A stretch of DNA of 64,000 nt from Paramecium pentaurelia (Eukaryota > Ciliophora > Oligohymenophorea > Peniculida > Parameciidae): NCBI GenBank assembly GCA_905183005.1, contig CAJJDO010000006.1:853781-917780 (forward strand), given 5' to 3'. Within the stretch, counting starts at the first letter, position 1; every line of letters starts with the position of its first letter. A program made the position numbers and the translations under genes. The notes beneath the pieces were generated by a model. That model was not told where the DNA came from, did not search any database, and saw only the letters and a list, made by a program, of their open reading frames with translations. Below, one piece after another: positions 23,159 through 34,702 of this stretch.

Positions 23159-24431
23159 TCATTCCATTGATTCCTAATCTACTTAATCATAAGTTATATA
23201 TTCAGAATATAGATCTGCCACTGTTTATTCAGCTTCAATGAAATCAAATTCATCTGCTCCTTCAGATGCAAAATAATGAAAATAAGCCTTTCTTTTCCAT
23301 TATTGTAAAAATTTTAAACATAACTATCTACAATAAATTCCAAAATAATTATGATGACCAATATATAAAACAGTATCACCCAATTCATAATGTTAAACTT
23401 TACAATTAATATTACAAAAACTATCTTTAACCCAAGCTGTTTTATTTTAACTTTTTGATGTAGAATCTTATATTTCATAATACAAATCATTTGTTCTACT
23501 TATAGTTGCTTACATTCTATAAAAGTTTTTGGCATCTTCTTAGAATGTAAAATTCTAATTTCTAGGCTCCATTAAATTATAAATCTAATCACTCAAAATC
23601 TTATCTCTATTTATAACACTAAAAGCATTTGATAAAAAATGCATTCTTGGAAATGAAATTAAATTAACAGCTAATTTTCGTAAATCTCCATTTTAATAAC
23701 CAGAAAATCTCATTGAACAATTATTTTATAATATTGTTTCAGCAACTATATCATGACAATTTTATAAACTTTAATATTTATATTATTCTTAAACTCTTTT
23801 ACTTAAAGAATTGTAATCATAAATCATAGTATAATTGCAATTAAATATCAATTAATTAAGTGAAAGTATTGTATTATAAATTTCAATTGCTGAGCAACAT
23901 AATAAATTTGGAAATTATGATGTAGAACTACAAAATAATTACTTATCTAAAGATTAAATAGCCTACATAGATATTCCACTAAATTTATCAGATAGTGAAT
24001 GAATAATATTGAAACCAAATAAATTATCTGAGTTTTCATGTATTTATCTCAACTTATCTTCAAATTCTTATTAATATACTTGACCAAAAATATTTCTTCC
24101 ATGATAATAAGTACCATTTAAATAAACATTTTTACCTATTATATAATTAGGATCTATAAACTCTTATTCTTATATCGACATTATTTAATCCAAAGCTGTT
24201 AAATTTATATTCAATCTTACATTGTTATTCATCTAAAAACACTCCTCTAAAACTTCTATATTTCTCATGTTCCTCAAAACAAGTTGATATTCTCTCATAA
24301 AATTATTCATTATTTTCTCTATTGTTCATATTTTATTGTGATAAATGATGATCTTTTATTAGTTTTTCTAAATATTTCAGACAAATCTCATTTGAATTAA
24401 ACCCTGCATTTATTTAAATTAATTCACTCAT
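23159..24431 (-). CDS. Highly divergent beta-tubulin-like protein
   Basis: Predicted 415 aa with one 25-nt intron (24196-24220). The whole length aligns by eye with beta-tubulin. It runs from MSELIQINAGFNSNEI (versus REIVHIQAGQCGNQI), FRGVFLDEQQSLDQI (PRAVLMDLEPGTMDS), LFGFNIIHSL, SAIEIYNTILSLNQL and GDLRKLAVNLISFPRMHF to RRKAFLHW-like KRKAYFHYFASEGADEFDF and IEAEQTVADLYSEY. Key GTP-site features are lost: the GGGTGSG phosphate loop is replaced by SDKFSGI at 139-145, and QCGNQ of T1 by FNSNE. There is no acidic glutamylated tail of normal type. It may therefore be a non-polymerising or specialised tubulin, or a gene on the way to decay; the intact frame argues for function. Confidence 0.88.
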
Positions 24432-25107
24432 TAATTCTAATATGATATATTTATATATTAGTACTAATATTCAATATGTTAATTTATATTCATTTTTATA
24501 AATTATTTCTAAATTAAATAAAGTTCTTCAATTTTAAGTGGAATATTTTATTAAGAAAAATAATCATAATTTCTAAAATTTTGAAACCATAAAAACGATA
24601 ATTAATAAATGAATAATTTTCATTTTCCTTAAACAGTATTAAATAATTTCAATTTCACAGGTAGCTAACATGAAAAAGTAGTTCATTTTTTGTTTCTTAT
24701 AATGATTACATAATTTTCAAGTTTTTTCATTAAAATACATATCTCTAATGATTTCTACTATGATATAATTTATTATTGGTTTTTCTACTTAATTATTTAA
24801 CATTGAAAAAGGTTACATAATTAATGCCTAGATTAATATTTCAATAATTTGAATTGTATTTAAATAAATGAATATCTCTAAATCTATTTACTTTATTTGT
24901 AATAATTAAGAGAATAAAAAAAATAAAAAATTATAATTGAATTTAATTATCGGTTATATACATATTTTTTTAACTAGGATTATTAACTTAGATGGGCGTC
25001 AATCTTTATAATCAATTTATTTTGAAATTAAAGATATAAATTTAATTACTTAATGTTTTTTATGATTTAATAGTTAGTTTTATTAATTGATTATAAATTA
25101 AGTAAGG
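24432..25107. other. Intergenic
   Basis: 676 bp between divergent genes (tubulin-like on minus, propeller-like on plus). AT-rich with no convincing ORF. This is one of the longer gaps in the window. Confidence 0.5.
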
Positions 25108-26077
25108 ATGAATAGACTTTCTCAGCAAGAATTCCAATTTAAAGAAATACATAACATTAATATTTTTTAATAATGCAAAGGCATAAATGCTATATATATT
25201 GATTAATAAGGGAGATATTTTTATGCAATAGGAGATTATCATAATTTGAAAATATATGATCTAAGAAAAAGATGTACAAAGTTAATTATTTTTTGTCGTT
25301 GTGAATGCATATTAGGAATAAGAATATGTGAAGATATTAGTACAATTATAACATGTTGGCAATTTGGATTACTCATAATACACAAAATTGAAACGAGAAA
25401 TTGGAAAATTTTGAAAAGATAATATATTGAATCATCAATCAACTTTACTGGAATTAGCAATATTAATCAATAATAAAATCATTTTGCATGTAACTAATTA
25501 TGTTAAATTAGGCTCTAAATCTGATGGTTCTTTAACTATTTACCACAACTACAAAGGAATCTTTAAATAATTCTAATAAATTTATGATGCCAATAAGGAA
25601 GTATGGCTCAATATTATATTTATTGAGTCTTCATTATTTTTTTCATATTTAGGTGCTAATTATTTAGAGTATTTCAAATTAAATCAAAATTTGAATCGAT
25701 ATGAATTTATTAAAAAAATAGTAAATAAAATTCCTATTTTTTCTATTTTCGGTTCATATGATAGAATTTTGATACTTGGATCAAATAGGAAATATATGTA
25801 ATCTATTTTGGATTAGGAAGAAGATGGTTTAAAGTAATTAGGAAAGTCTAAAGAATAAGGTTGTGTATTATCTCAAATTTAATTTTTGGATGAAGGTAAC
25901 TTATTTATAGAATTTGGATTCTCAAAATAAATAAAATTATGGAAATTAGATAATGAAGAGCTCAAAATTATATAATAAATTGAGTTTTAATCACGTATCA
26001 GTACTGCTGGTGTTTAAAAAAATAAAAATACTTTAATTGTTGGTTTTTTAGATGGAACTATAAAGATCTTTGTTTGA
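25108..26077 (+). CDS. WD40-like beta-propeller protein
   Basis: Predicted 315 aa, one 22-nt intron (25490-25511). Repeated blade-like units end in short hydrophobic or aromatic pairs: YFYAIGDYHNLKIYDL, GSLTIYHNYKG, FIEFGFSKQIKLWKLDN and, at the very C-terminus, TLIVGFLDGTIKIFV. The last two match the WD-repeat D-G-x-I-K-[IL]-[WF] pattern. About five to seven blades could fit. There is no signal peptide, so it is a cytosolic scaffold by analogy. The start ATG at 25108 is the first after an in-frame TGA upstream, though the preceding 50 bases are also open. Partner proteins unknown. Confidence 0.8.
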
Positions 26078-26394
26078 GAATTAAAATAAATTTTTAAAGT
26101 ATTTTATAATAAATAAAATACAGAATTCTTAATATATTAGTATTATAGAATTGAATTTTATAGATAATCCTTTTAAAAATATGTTTATTTCAAATGCTTT
26201 AATTTTTAATTATTATTCTTAAAATAATATATTTCATATCTTTTGAGCTGCAAGAATTATATATTATTTATAAAAGTATCACTCAAAAGATATCATTATT
26301 ATTAAAATTCCAACTAATACATTCTATTTTCTTTTTTTTTAAACAATAAAATTGATATTAATTATATTGTCTAATTTTTAACCTTGCTATTATA
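26078..26394. other. Intergenic
   Basis: 317 bp of AT-rich DNA between two plus-strand genes; nothing further recognised. Confidence 0.5.
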
Positions 26395-26859
26395 ATGGGC
26401 GATGATTCATTTGAAACAGAAATATGGATAATAGTATGCATTCTAGTGTTTCTTTTGGCAGCAATGATTGCTTTTTTAATTTTACAAAGATTTAGAAGAA
26501 AAAATAAAAGTAAAAAGCTTGAGGAAGAGATACATAAACTATAATAATATGTGAATTCTTGTGACAGAAAGCTTGATTGTCGAGGTGATAATATTAATAC
26601 TTAACCTTAATTATAAAATTAATCAAGCTCATTTACAAAAACTCATCCAATAGATTAATAGGATTAAGAAGGTTAAACAAAAAAAAATGGGAAAATATAT
26701 TATGATGATATGGATAAGTTAGAGAGAGAAATCATAAATTAATAATAATCATATTCTCCAAATAATAATGAAAAAGTAAACTAAGGAAATTAGAATGGAT
26801 ATAAGTTATCTGTTGGAATCAAAAAGAAAAATCTATAAATTCAGATTCCTTAAGATTGA
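26395..26859 (+). CDS. Small single-span membrane protein
   Basis: Single exon, 154 aa. A short acidic N-terminus, MGDDSFETE, is followed by one strongly hydrophobic helix (IWIIVCILVFLLAAMIAFLI, residues 10-29). An immediately following basic cluster, RFRRKNKSKK, predicts an N-out, C-in orientation by the positive-inside rule. The cytosolic part (about 115 residues) is polar, rich in Gln, Asn and Lys, with one short coiled segment and a basic end. It shows no family motif. It may act as an adaptor or tail-exposed anchor, but nothing in the sequence says for what. Confidence 0.75.
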
Positions 26860-27841
26860 TATTTAGTAATCATATAAAGTTATTCTATTAATTTTCAACT
26901 TAGATTTATATTAGGATTCTTGGAATACAATATAATAGTTCAATAAAAAAAAATTATAATTTATGGACTTATTTTGAAAAATCTGATTCCAATTAAGGGA
27001 TATACAAAATTCTTTTATGTTTGTTGTGTTGATTATAGGTAATATCTAAAGAAGTATTTATTCATTTGCTTTCTATTCTATTTATTTATTCTAAATCTGG
27101 TAAGAATTATGTTGATTAAAAAATCTCATCTAATTGTAATGTACATATTTGGAGAATGATGTGCATTAATGAATACTATTTTTAATTAAATAAATTTTGG
27201 AATTATATTTTGAAATCCATCCCAATTATCTGAAATCCTAAAGTATAAACATAAATATATTAAAATTCAAGACTTAATTAATTGATAAATTAATCTGTCT
27301 ATTCTAATTCTTTAATACCATTCATTTTATAATTTAAGTATTAATATATAATAAATTGTTAATCTAAGAATTATTTGTTCACATCATTTAAGTTATCAAA
27401 TAATTTATTCAATTTTTAATTTCCAAACTCAATATTATTAAAGTAAATCATTATCAATATTTTGATCTACACATTATTCTTAACAAAACATAATATAAAA
27501 TAGTTTGTTCTTAATCATTGTTTTAAATTAGTTTCATCTTTAACTTTATCTCTTATTTGATATCTAATTTTATTAAGTACTATAAAATATTCTAATTATT
27601 ATAAATTCTATTGGATTAAATTTATTCTTTATATTTAAAAAATTATGAATTGCAATTTTTAACTTGAGTTGTTAAATATTCAAAACATTTATAAGTTCAT
27701 AAGAGATACAATTTTTATCTGCACAAAATAACTATATTTTTTTTTTGTGTATTTTGCAATATTCATTAATATTTACTCTAAACACATCATTAAATTCAAA
27801 GTTCATTAATTATTTATTAAATTTGAAATTAACAGTCAATT
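26860..27841. other. Long intergenic region
   Basis: 982 bp, the longest clean gap in the window, almost entirely A and T, between two plus-strand genes. Both strands have frequent TGA or TCA interruptions. I see no gene, repeat array or RNA gene in it. Confidence 0.5.
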
Positions 27842-28513
27842 ATGTCTAAAAAGGTCAAACAATTAGCAGAAGTAATTGCTTTACAAGAAAAAACAATTGG
27901 AAAACTTTAAAAAATAATAGAAAACAAAAAATCTAAATAAATTGGAAGTAGAAAGAATCAAAGCATTAAATTAGATTAAAAATATTTAGTTGGGTATTTC
28001 AGCTGAATTTATTGTCAGTACAAATGCAAAACCTCCTAGACTTGATTTTAATGAAACTAATAGATCCTATAGATGCCGACCTTCAATTTCTCAGACCCAT
28101 AATTAATTGAGTTAAATTTCAACAGACTATATTCAAGATATTTAATCTCTTCGAGGAAAAATTGAGGGACTCCAAAAGGAAAAATAGGATAGATCTCTAT
28201 TCTTTCAAGATAAAGAAAATTGGAATAATAATAATAATTATTAAAAAATTGAGACTCTTGAAAAATAAATAAAAGACAGAGAATCTACTATAAATGTATT
28301 ATAAGAATAGTTAGTTTAGGAAAAGTAACTTAGATAATAAGTATTTATATAATTATTATGTATTTTTAGACTCAATAAGATTTAAAATAATAAAGAACTA
28401 TTTGGAATAAAATGTATTCTGAATTATCTAATGAAATAAAAACTTTAAAAACAGAACTTAGAGCATTTTCATCTTAACCTAAAAAACGATCAAATTAACT
28501 ATTCTTTTCATGA
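27842..28513 (+). CDS. Coiled-coil protein, 5' model uncertain
   Basis: The C-terminal 150 codons are clear: from LEVERIKALNQIKNIQ through a long charged coiled coil (YIQDIQSLRGKIEGLQKEKQ) to a basic tail and TGA 28511-28513, with a normal 29-nt intron at 28341-28369. The start at ATG 27842 (MSKKVKQLAEVIALQEKT) is one base out of frame with this body. Reading frames are reconciled only by a 49-nt GT..TAG intron (27872-27920), giving 197 aa, or by a single-base error in the A-rich stretch near 27920-27950. Function is not recognisable; the protein is a small dimeric-coil type. It converges with the importin-like gene, stop to stop 21 bp apart. Confidence 0.6.
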
Positions 28514-28534
28514 TAAATTTAATAACATTATAAA

Positions 28535-29575
28535 TCATAAGTATTTATCCACAATATTTGCTGCTAATTAATTAACTTAATGATTCTAACAGTAACACAA
28601 ATCTTAAAGGTGTTTCTTTCGAAGTAATAATTAATTCAAAAGAAATTGATTTAATTTTGAGTCTAACATAAAGTTTATTAAAAATAAAACTTCTTCTAAA
28701 AACATTTTTGAATCCAGAAGTTCAATATAATATTTAATAAGATTAATCTCTTCTAATAATTCAGCATTATATGAATGTTAATGGATTAATATTAAAATTT
28801 CTAGTATTCTTTGTGAAGGGATTAATAATATTAAATCATGAATCACATGTTTATTTGAGATTATTGGACAAAGTTTTTCTGAATTAGCCATATCATAAAA
28901 TAAGTCTATAGCCAATTAACAAGATCTTAAATCATGTAATTTTGCTATAAAATAGTCCAAAAAATAAGGGTGTTTATTAAACATTAGATAAATGAATTAT
29001 TCATCAGCCATAATGTTACAAATTAGTTCTAGAGTATTGAGTTGGCTACCCATAAGATCAATAATAAAATCTTCATTTGATAATTCATTAATACTACTGT
29101 TAAAATAAATTGTACAAAATTTATGAACGCATTGTTGATTTGTGACTAAGTTTAGTAGTTAAATTTAGAGCATCCTCATCTTAAAAGCATATTTACTTCA
29201 ATAGTGAAGCTGCTAATTTAATATATTTTACCTGATTTTTAAGTAAAAATTTACTTCTATATTGAGTGAAACTTAATGCAAAAAAAATAATGTTAGTTGT
29301 TGTGCTTAAGTTGATTAATTCAATTTTTCATATTCTAACAACCACTTCAAAATTTATTGTGATTCATAAATATTTTAACTTCTATTTTCAATAAATTCTT
29401 TAAGATTGAAGATAACATCATCTTCATTTCTTGAAATTAAATAATTCATTAATGCTGTATTATCAGTTTAAATAATCTTCCTACTTTTAGAAAAAATCTC
29501 TTCATTTTTTTATCTTCTAATTGAAACTCTTAGATGTTCTCTTTTCAATGAAATACAATTTGATATTTCAAACAT
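28535..29575 (-). CDS. Divergent importin-alpha-like ARM-repeat protein
   Basis: Predicted 331 aa with introns 29232-29254 (23 nt) and 29094-29115 (22 nt). The N-terminus, KREHLRVSIRRQKNEEIFSK then SRKI, recalls the importin-beta-binding segment of importin alpha (basic residues, the xSIRxQKxEExxxKxR pattern). The remainder is a series of amphipathic helices like ARM repeats (ALMNYLISRNEDDVIFNLKE, LNTLELICNIMADEQFI, KHVIHDLILLIPSQRI). It is shorter than classical importin alpha (about 520 aa) and the W-x3-N motifs that grip nuclear localisation signals are not visible. It could be an unusual karyopherin adaptor; the call rests on pattern only and other helical-repeat proteins are possible. 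Confidence 0.6.
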
Positions 29576-29922
29576 TTAGATTTTTGTCTATATTTTAATT
29601 ATTTTATCGTATTATTATTTATAATTATAAATAGCTTAGTACAATTTAGAACAATAATTATAACTTATATATTAGTCTGAAATTCATTGTATTTAAATCC
29701 TTCTTTATATTTTGATAATGTTATAAACTTATTAAATTTTCATGAATTCACGATTTAATTATATTGATCTTAAATAGAAGTAAAAGAAGATAATTGCTAT
29801 ATATATATATATTTAATAAAGGATGATAATTGAAATTTCAAATATTTTGTGATTAGAATAATCTGTTGATTAAATCTTCTTAGAAAAATAATTAATTGAT
29901 AAGTTGATAATAAAATTAAATA
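29576..29922. other. Intergenic, shared 5' region
   Basis: 347 bp between divergent starts (29575 minus, 29923 plus), AT-rich with a TA run near 29800-29810. It must contain both promoters; no further feature recognised. Confidence 0.55.
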
Positions 29923-30750
29923 ATGGACGCCACAGGTGACTTACCTCCATGGAAATTTATTTATTTAGAGGTTTCAATGTTGTTACCATCAGTTGTAACT
30001 GGTGTGCTATTTTGGAAATACGGGTATCCTATGATAGCTTTATTAACGATTTTACTATTCTGTTATCTAATTGTACCAGGATTGTTATTATAGTAATTTA
30101 TTTAAATTATCAATTAGTCTTGATAAGGTCTCTACTCATGTTACCAGATTATCATCTAGCTTTGCTAATATTGCTATAGAAAAGAGCGAGTAAATAAATA
30201 AGGGTCTGGTTTGGTTTGCTGTTTGTTTAACAATTTCCTTTTTGGCATTCTTCATTTCACTCAGTTATGTTCCCTTCTGGTCATTTCATAGAATCAATTT
30301 CTTTTATATGGCAAATACTGAAATTATTGTGGTAGAGATTATATATATGGTTAGATTTCAGTGTTAATGCTTTTTTTAGATCCATTTTTAGAAGAATTCT
30401 TTTGGAGAGTATTCTTATAGAGTGGTTTATCAGGAGGATTAACATACTCTAATCCTAAAGAATGGATTATCTGGATAGTTGCTATTCATTATGGATTATT
30501 ATATGTATTCATTTTTGCAGTTGTTACAAGGTAATTTCATATAATATAATTATATAGTAAATTCATTTATGCCATATTCTGTGCTATACCTTTCGTAATT
30601 TTCAGTAGAAAATTTTCATTTATTCGTGACTCTGGTGTATTAACAGCTATTTTGGGACATACAGGATTTAATCTTGGATTTGTAATTGTATTAAATTTAT
30701 GGTATTGGAATTAATGGGAAGTTCATGGATGGAAACCATTTGATTTTTGA
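29923..30750 (+). CDS. CPBP-family intramembrane metalloprotease
   Basis: Predicted 250 aa with three introns (30093-30117, 25 nt; 30332-30354, 23 nt; 30531-30557, 27 nt). Six or more hydrophobic segments are present. The catalytic motifs of the CAAX-protease/ABI (CPBP, Rce1-like) family are in order: E-E-x3-R in LDPFLEEFFWRVFL, a His in WIVAIHYGLLYVF, and the H-x3-N in ILGHTGFNLGF. Family members are glutamate-dependent membrane proteases; Rce1 removes the AAX peptide from prenylated proteins in the ER. Whether this is Rce1 itself is not certain, since the protein also resembles bacterial-type CPBP proteins. The third intron is a stop-free multiple of three and could in principle be retained. 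The stop is 15 bp from the stop of the CK1 gene. Confidence 0.87.
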
Positions 30751-30765
30751 TAAATAATAAAAAGT

Positions 30766-31806
30766 TCATATTAAAGGATTATCAAACTCTAATAATATAT
30801 TGATTTTAGACAATTTCTATTCTAATGTCTCTTCTTCTTCTTCTTCCTCTGATTCATAATTGACTTAACTATCATTTATCCATGGAGCTGTAGAAACTAT
30901 TTAAGATTTAAGAATATTAAATGTTTCTAATAGTTGTGCATCAAATTTATTCCATTCAAATTGTTCATCAATTTTAATGTCCATTTCTGTAGCTATGCTT
31001 AGAAGAACTTTCATAATATTGTCATAATTTGGAATTTAATGGTAAGGTAATTTTCTTATGTACCTATAAATATTAATATCGCATTACAAATATATTTAAT
31101 TAAATTATTATGGCAATCCTTTAAATAATTGAGAATCTGTTATTTATTATTTAAGTCTTCCAGTCACTTCTACATTTTGGTAAGCTTCCCATGGCAATTC
31201 TCCATGAAATAATTACACTAACACATACAATAATGATTCAATATCATCTTTTGGAGATTGTTCATGCCCTAAATGAGAAGATATTGATGCATATTTGATT
31301 GTGCCAACAAAATATTTATCTTTTCTAAATGGAATTTGTTAACCCTTGTTCATATAAAATTTACTGATTCCATAATCAATAATATAAATCTGTCCTTTAT
31401 ATTGTCCACCTATCATAATATTCTCTGGTTTCAGATCTCTATGTATGATTCTACGACCATGAATCTCCTTAAGAATCCCTATTGATTATAGGGCAATTTG
31501 TAAAATAGTTTTTAAAGATAATTTACCATGAGCTCGCTTTAAAACAGATAAATCACTTTCTAAATTTTCAAGAATAATAATGTCTGCTCCGTTAAGCTAA
31601 CCATAAAAATGAAATTTAGGCACTCCATTTATACCTTATAAGGATTTAAGAATTTTTTTCTCCTATTTCAGTGTTTGCCTTTTACCGATCTCTCTTTTAA
31701 TCACAACTTTGGTTTTTTTTTAGATATGAAAGCCTTCAAACACTTAACCAAATGTTCCGCATGAAATCATTCTTCCAACTTAATATTCCGAGTTTATGTT
31801 CCTCAT
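30766..31806 (-). CDS. Casein kinase 1-like protein kinase
   Basis: Single exon, 346 aa. CK1-group features: a glycine loop variant VGRMISCGTFGQVFEG (residues 8-23), the VVIKRE lysine, LENLESDLSVLKR, HGRRIIHRDLKPENIMIG, DYGISKFYMN in place of DFG (CK1 often has DFGL; DYG is seen in divergent members), FVGTIKYASISSHLGHEQSP (the CK1 GTARYASINTH.G.EQSRRDD signature) and IESLLYVLVQLFHGELPW. The C-terminus is acidic with a poly-Glu run (EEEEEE) and a short extra helix. CK1 kinases phosphorylate primed serines in many pathways. The start codon lies just 7 bp from the divergent start of the mitochondrial carrier gene. Confidence 0.94.
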
Positions 31807-31813
31807 TATTAAA

Positions 31814-32779
31814 ATGAAATAAAATGATCTAAGATTTGCAATTGCATCCCAAGGAGCCACTATTTGTGTACAATTTCTTCATCCACTTGATATAATCAAG
31901 ACAAGAATGCAAAGTAAGTAATTATTATGAATTCTTCAAATAGGTCATGATGGTCAAACACACAAAAATTTAGTACCTAAATATGGAAGTATATCAAATG
32001 CTATTAAATAAATATATAAGGAAGAAGGAATAAAAGGATTTACAAAAGGAATATTTTGGTCATTATGTGCCAATAGCATTGCAAGAGTTCTATTTTTCGT
32101 ATTGTAAATTACATCTCTAAGTATAGTTATGAAAGCAAAAAAGAAGAATGCAATTCCTATTTTGGACATGGTTCTAAAAAAGGAATACTTATTGCCTCTA
32201 TATACGCTTCACTTCTTGCTTAATTAATAACCTAGCCCTTGTGGGTTACTCTAACTAGATTACAATTAAATGTTGGTAAAATGAATGTAAGAATATGATG
32301 CTTATTTTAAGGGTTTCGAAAATGTCAAATTTACTATTCAACAAATATATAATCAACATGGATTTTTAGGTTTTTATCGTGGTTTAAAAATGGCTTTATT
32401 TACTTCATGTCATGGAATGATTTAAATCAATTGTTATGAATGGACTCTATCTCTTTTAACTAAACTTGAACAATATAAAGATTTCAATTCGTTTATAGCT
32501 GGAGGATTTTCAAAGGGATTTGCAATCTTTTGCACTTATCCAATGACCACAATTAAAACTAGAATCATATAAAATTAATTTATAGGATCCGAAAATCCTA
32601 AATATAAATCTAACTTTGACATCGCCAATAAAATATTAGAACATGAAGGTTTTAGAGGGTTTTATAAAGGGATTACAGCCTCTATGCTTAAAGGAATGCC
32701 TTCTAAAGCTATATATTTTTTCTTTTATGAACATTTTAAGGATATGCTTAATGTAGGAAGAACAAAAAACAATAATTGA
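31814..32779 (+). CDS. Mitochondrial carrier family protein (SLC25)
   Basis: Predicted 295 aa with introns 31914-31943 (30 nt, contains TGA in frame), 32104-32126 (23 nt) and 32287-32311 (25 nt). It has three tandem carrier modules of about 100 residues, each with a P-x-[DE]-x-[IV]-[KR]-x-R element: HPLDIIKTRMQ, QPLWVTLTRLQ and YPMTTIKTRIIQ. Each is followed by the aromatic G-x-x-x-[FY]-[KR]-G motif (GIKGFTKGIFW, GFLGFYRGLKMALF, GFRGFYKGITASML). These proteins exchange metabolites across the inner mitochondrial membrane. The module pattern is closest to the folate/FAD or pyrimidine nucleotide subgroup, but the substrate cannot be fixed by eye. An intron falls in the first signature motif. Confidence 0.94.
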
Positions 32780-32884
32780 ATTTGAGTTCTATATATTTCT
32801 ATTTAACAAAGGATCTAAATTACTATAAATTTTGATTTTCTACATTAATTTTGGAATTATAATGAATAATAAAATAATTATATA

Positions 32885-33835
32885 TCATTTAATTGATCTT
32901 TATGATATCCAATCAACAATTTTGGGTATAATTTCAATGATTTCTTCCTCTTAAACACAGTCATGCCACATATTCTCATAATGAATCATTTATTTATCTT
33001 GAGAAGGACTTTACTTCATAAGCTCATGTCCCACATCAGGATCTACAATTTAATCCATTCCTGCTGAAATCACTAAAAATGGTTTTTTATATTATGTGAA
33101 AGTTTATGGAAGAGATCTCATTGTAGACACAAGTACTCTACCTGTCCCTGGTAATACAGCTACCTACACACAATAAGGATCTTTTAAATTATCTTCTAAA
33201 ATTTATGGATTTCTTGATCCTGTCACTATAACAGGTGGAAATGGATTCCAGGTTGGAAAACATGCACCAAAACACAATCCCAATTTTTTCATAAATGGTT
33301 GATTATAATAATTATCCAATATTGCAGGTGTAATCAATATAGTTCCTTCACAAACATCATTTAATCCCATTAAATAAGATGCCATTCCACCCATAGACTA
33401 ACCAAGAGTAAATAAAGGCAATCTTGGATACATAGTTCTAATTTGCATTATGAATCTTTAACAATCATTTAATAATTATTCTCTAGATTCCACCCATCCT
33501 CTTAATCCTTAACTTTTACCAAATCCTCTAAAATCAAATCCAACTACAACACTATTTGCCTTCTTACTAACAGCCTAAGCAATATGAGCATATAATCCAA
33601 GATGCTCATTAAGTCCATGAAAAAAAACAGTTACAGATTTTGACTCTGATAGTGTTGTTTTACATCTGTAAGTGTGAAGTTTAATTTATTAATCTTTTTA
33701 GACTCCATAAAATTCTAAGAAATCCTCTTCGTCCCATTTATTTCCTCCTAATGGACTTGGCTTTCTAAATTTTTCTTCTGGAACTGCTTGTTGAATTGCC
33801 TCATTTTTCCTATCCTTATCAGATTTTCTAAACAT
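32885..33835 (-). CDS. Monoacylglycerol-lipase-like hydrolase, second copy
   Basis: Single exon, 316 aa, clearly a paralogue of the 20678-21631 gene along its whole length. It keeps HGLNEHLGLYAHIAQAV, GFDFRGFGKSQGLRGW, the nucleophile elbow LGQSMGGMAS, the acid in SAGMDQIVDPDVG and the catalytic His in ENMWHDC, so it should be active on monoacylglycerol-type substrates. The N-terminal 55 residues differ more (MFRKSDKDRKNEAIQQAVP), and a loop around residues 190-215 is recast (CFGACFPTWNPFPPVIV). Separation by 11 kb with the same strand argues for an older duplication rather than a fresh tandem copy. Confidence 0.92.
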
Positions 33836-34702
33836 TTTTTAATTATTTAAATATTTACAAAAATTTTACTAATAAATAGACGAATATTTATATTAGAATC
33901 AGATATGATCAGAAAAATATATGTATCTCTTATTAAACAAAACAATTGATATTTTTTAATTTTCTTATATTGACTTTTAAATTATATCTATTAATAATCA
34001 AATACATTTATTTAAAATAAAATTGATAAGGAAATTGAGAAAATTAAAAAGAAATTACTTAATATATTGAAATAGCCAATAATTTAAATAACTTAATTAT
34101 TTGATTTCTATGCTTATCTCTTTGCAGGTATTATTTCAATTCAAATAATTAATAAATAACATAGACAGTTGTTGTCATATTAAAAAATTGTGAGAAATTA
34201 ATTAGATATATATATAGAATTTCTTATGATAATAATTTATTTGAGTCTAAAATAGGTATTTACTTAGTTTAGTGAGTCTTCTATCTTAGATAAATTTATT
34301 ATCATTTTAGTATAAATGGAATATAAACCAAAAAATTGAAAATAAATTAGTGAAAACTTTTTATTATCAATAATATTAAAATATTTCAACTAAGCATGTT
34401 AATTATGAATCATAAAATCATTCTATTCTAGATACAACTGTTTTAAGTTTTTAAGGTGACAATATCTTCGTTTAATAATTAACTTTTAAAATTAAAGAAA
34501 ACTTAATTTAAATTATCATTTATTTTATACTTATATTATATAGAAAGAAATCTTTATTTCTGTTGACTTTCTGTATTTCAAGACCTTCAAACTATTATCT
34601 TAGATTATAGATCAGCCTTACAAAATATCAATATATGTTAATTGAATAATGTCACAATTGATATTTTCCTGATTTCTGAATATATCTTAATAAATATAAA
34701 AA
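33836..34702. other. Intergenic, shared 5' region of divergent genes
   Basis: 867 bp between the lipase start (minus) and the first giant surface protein (plus). AT-rich with scattered short TA runs (for example near 34208); no gene recognised. It is longer than typical here and may carry extra regulation for the giant protein. Confidence 0.5.
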
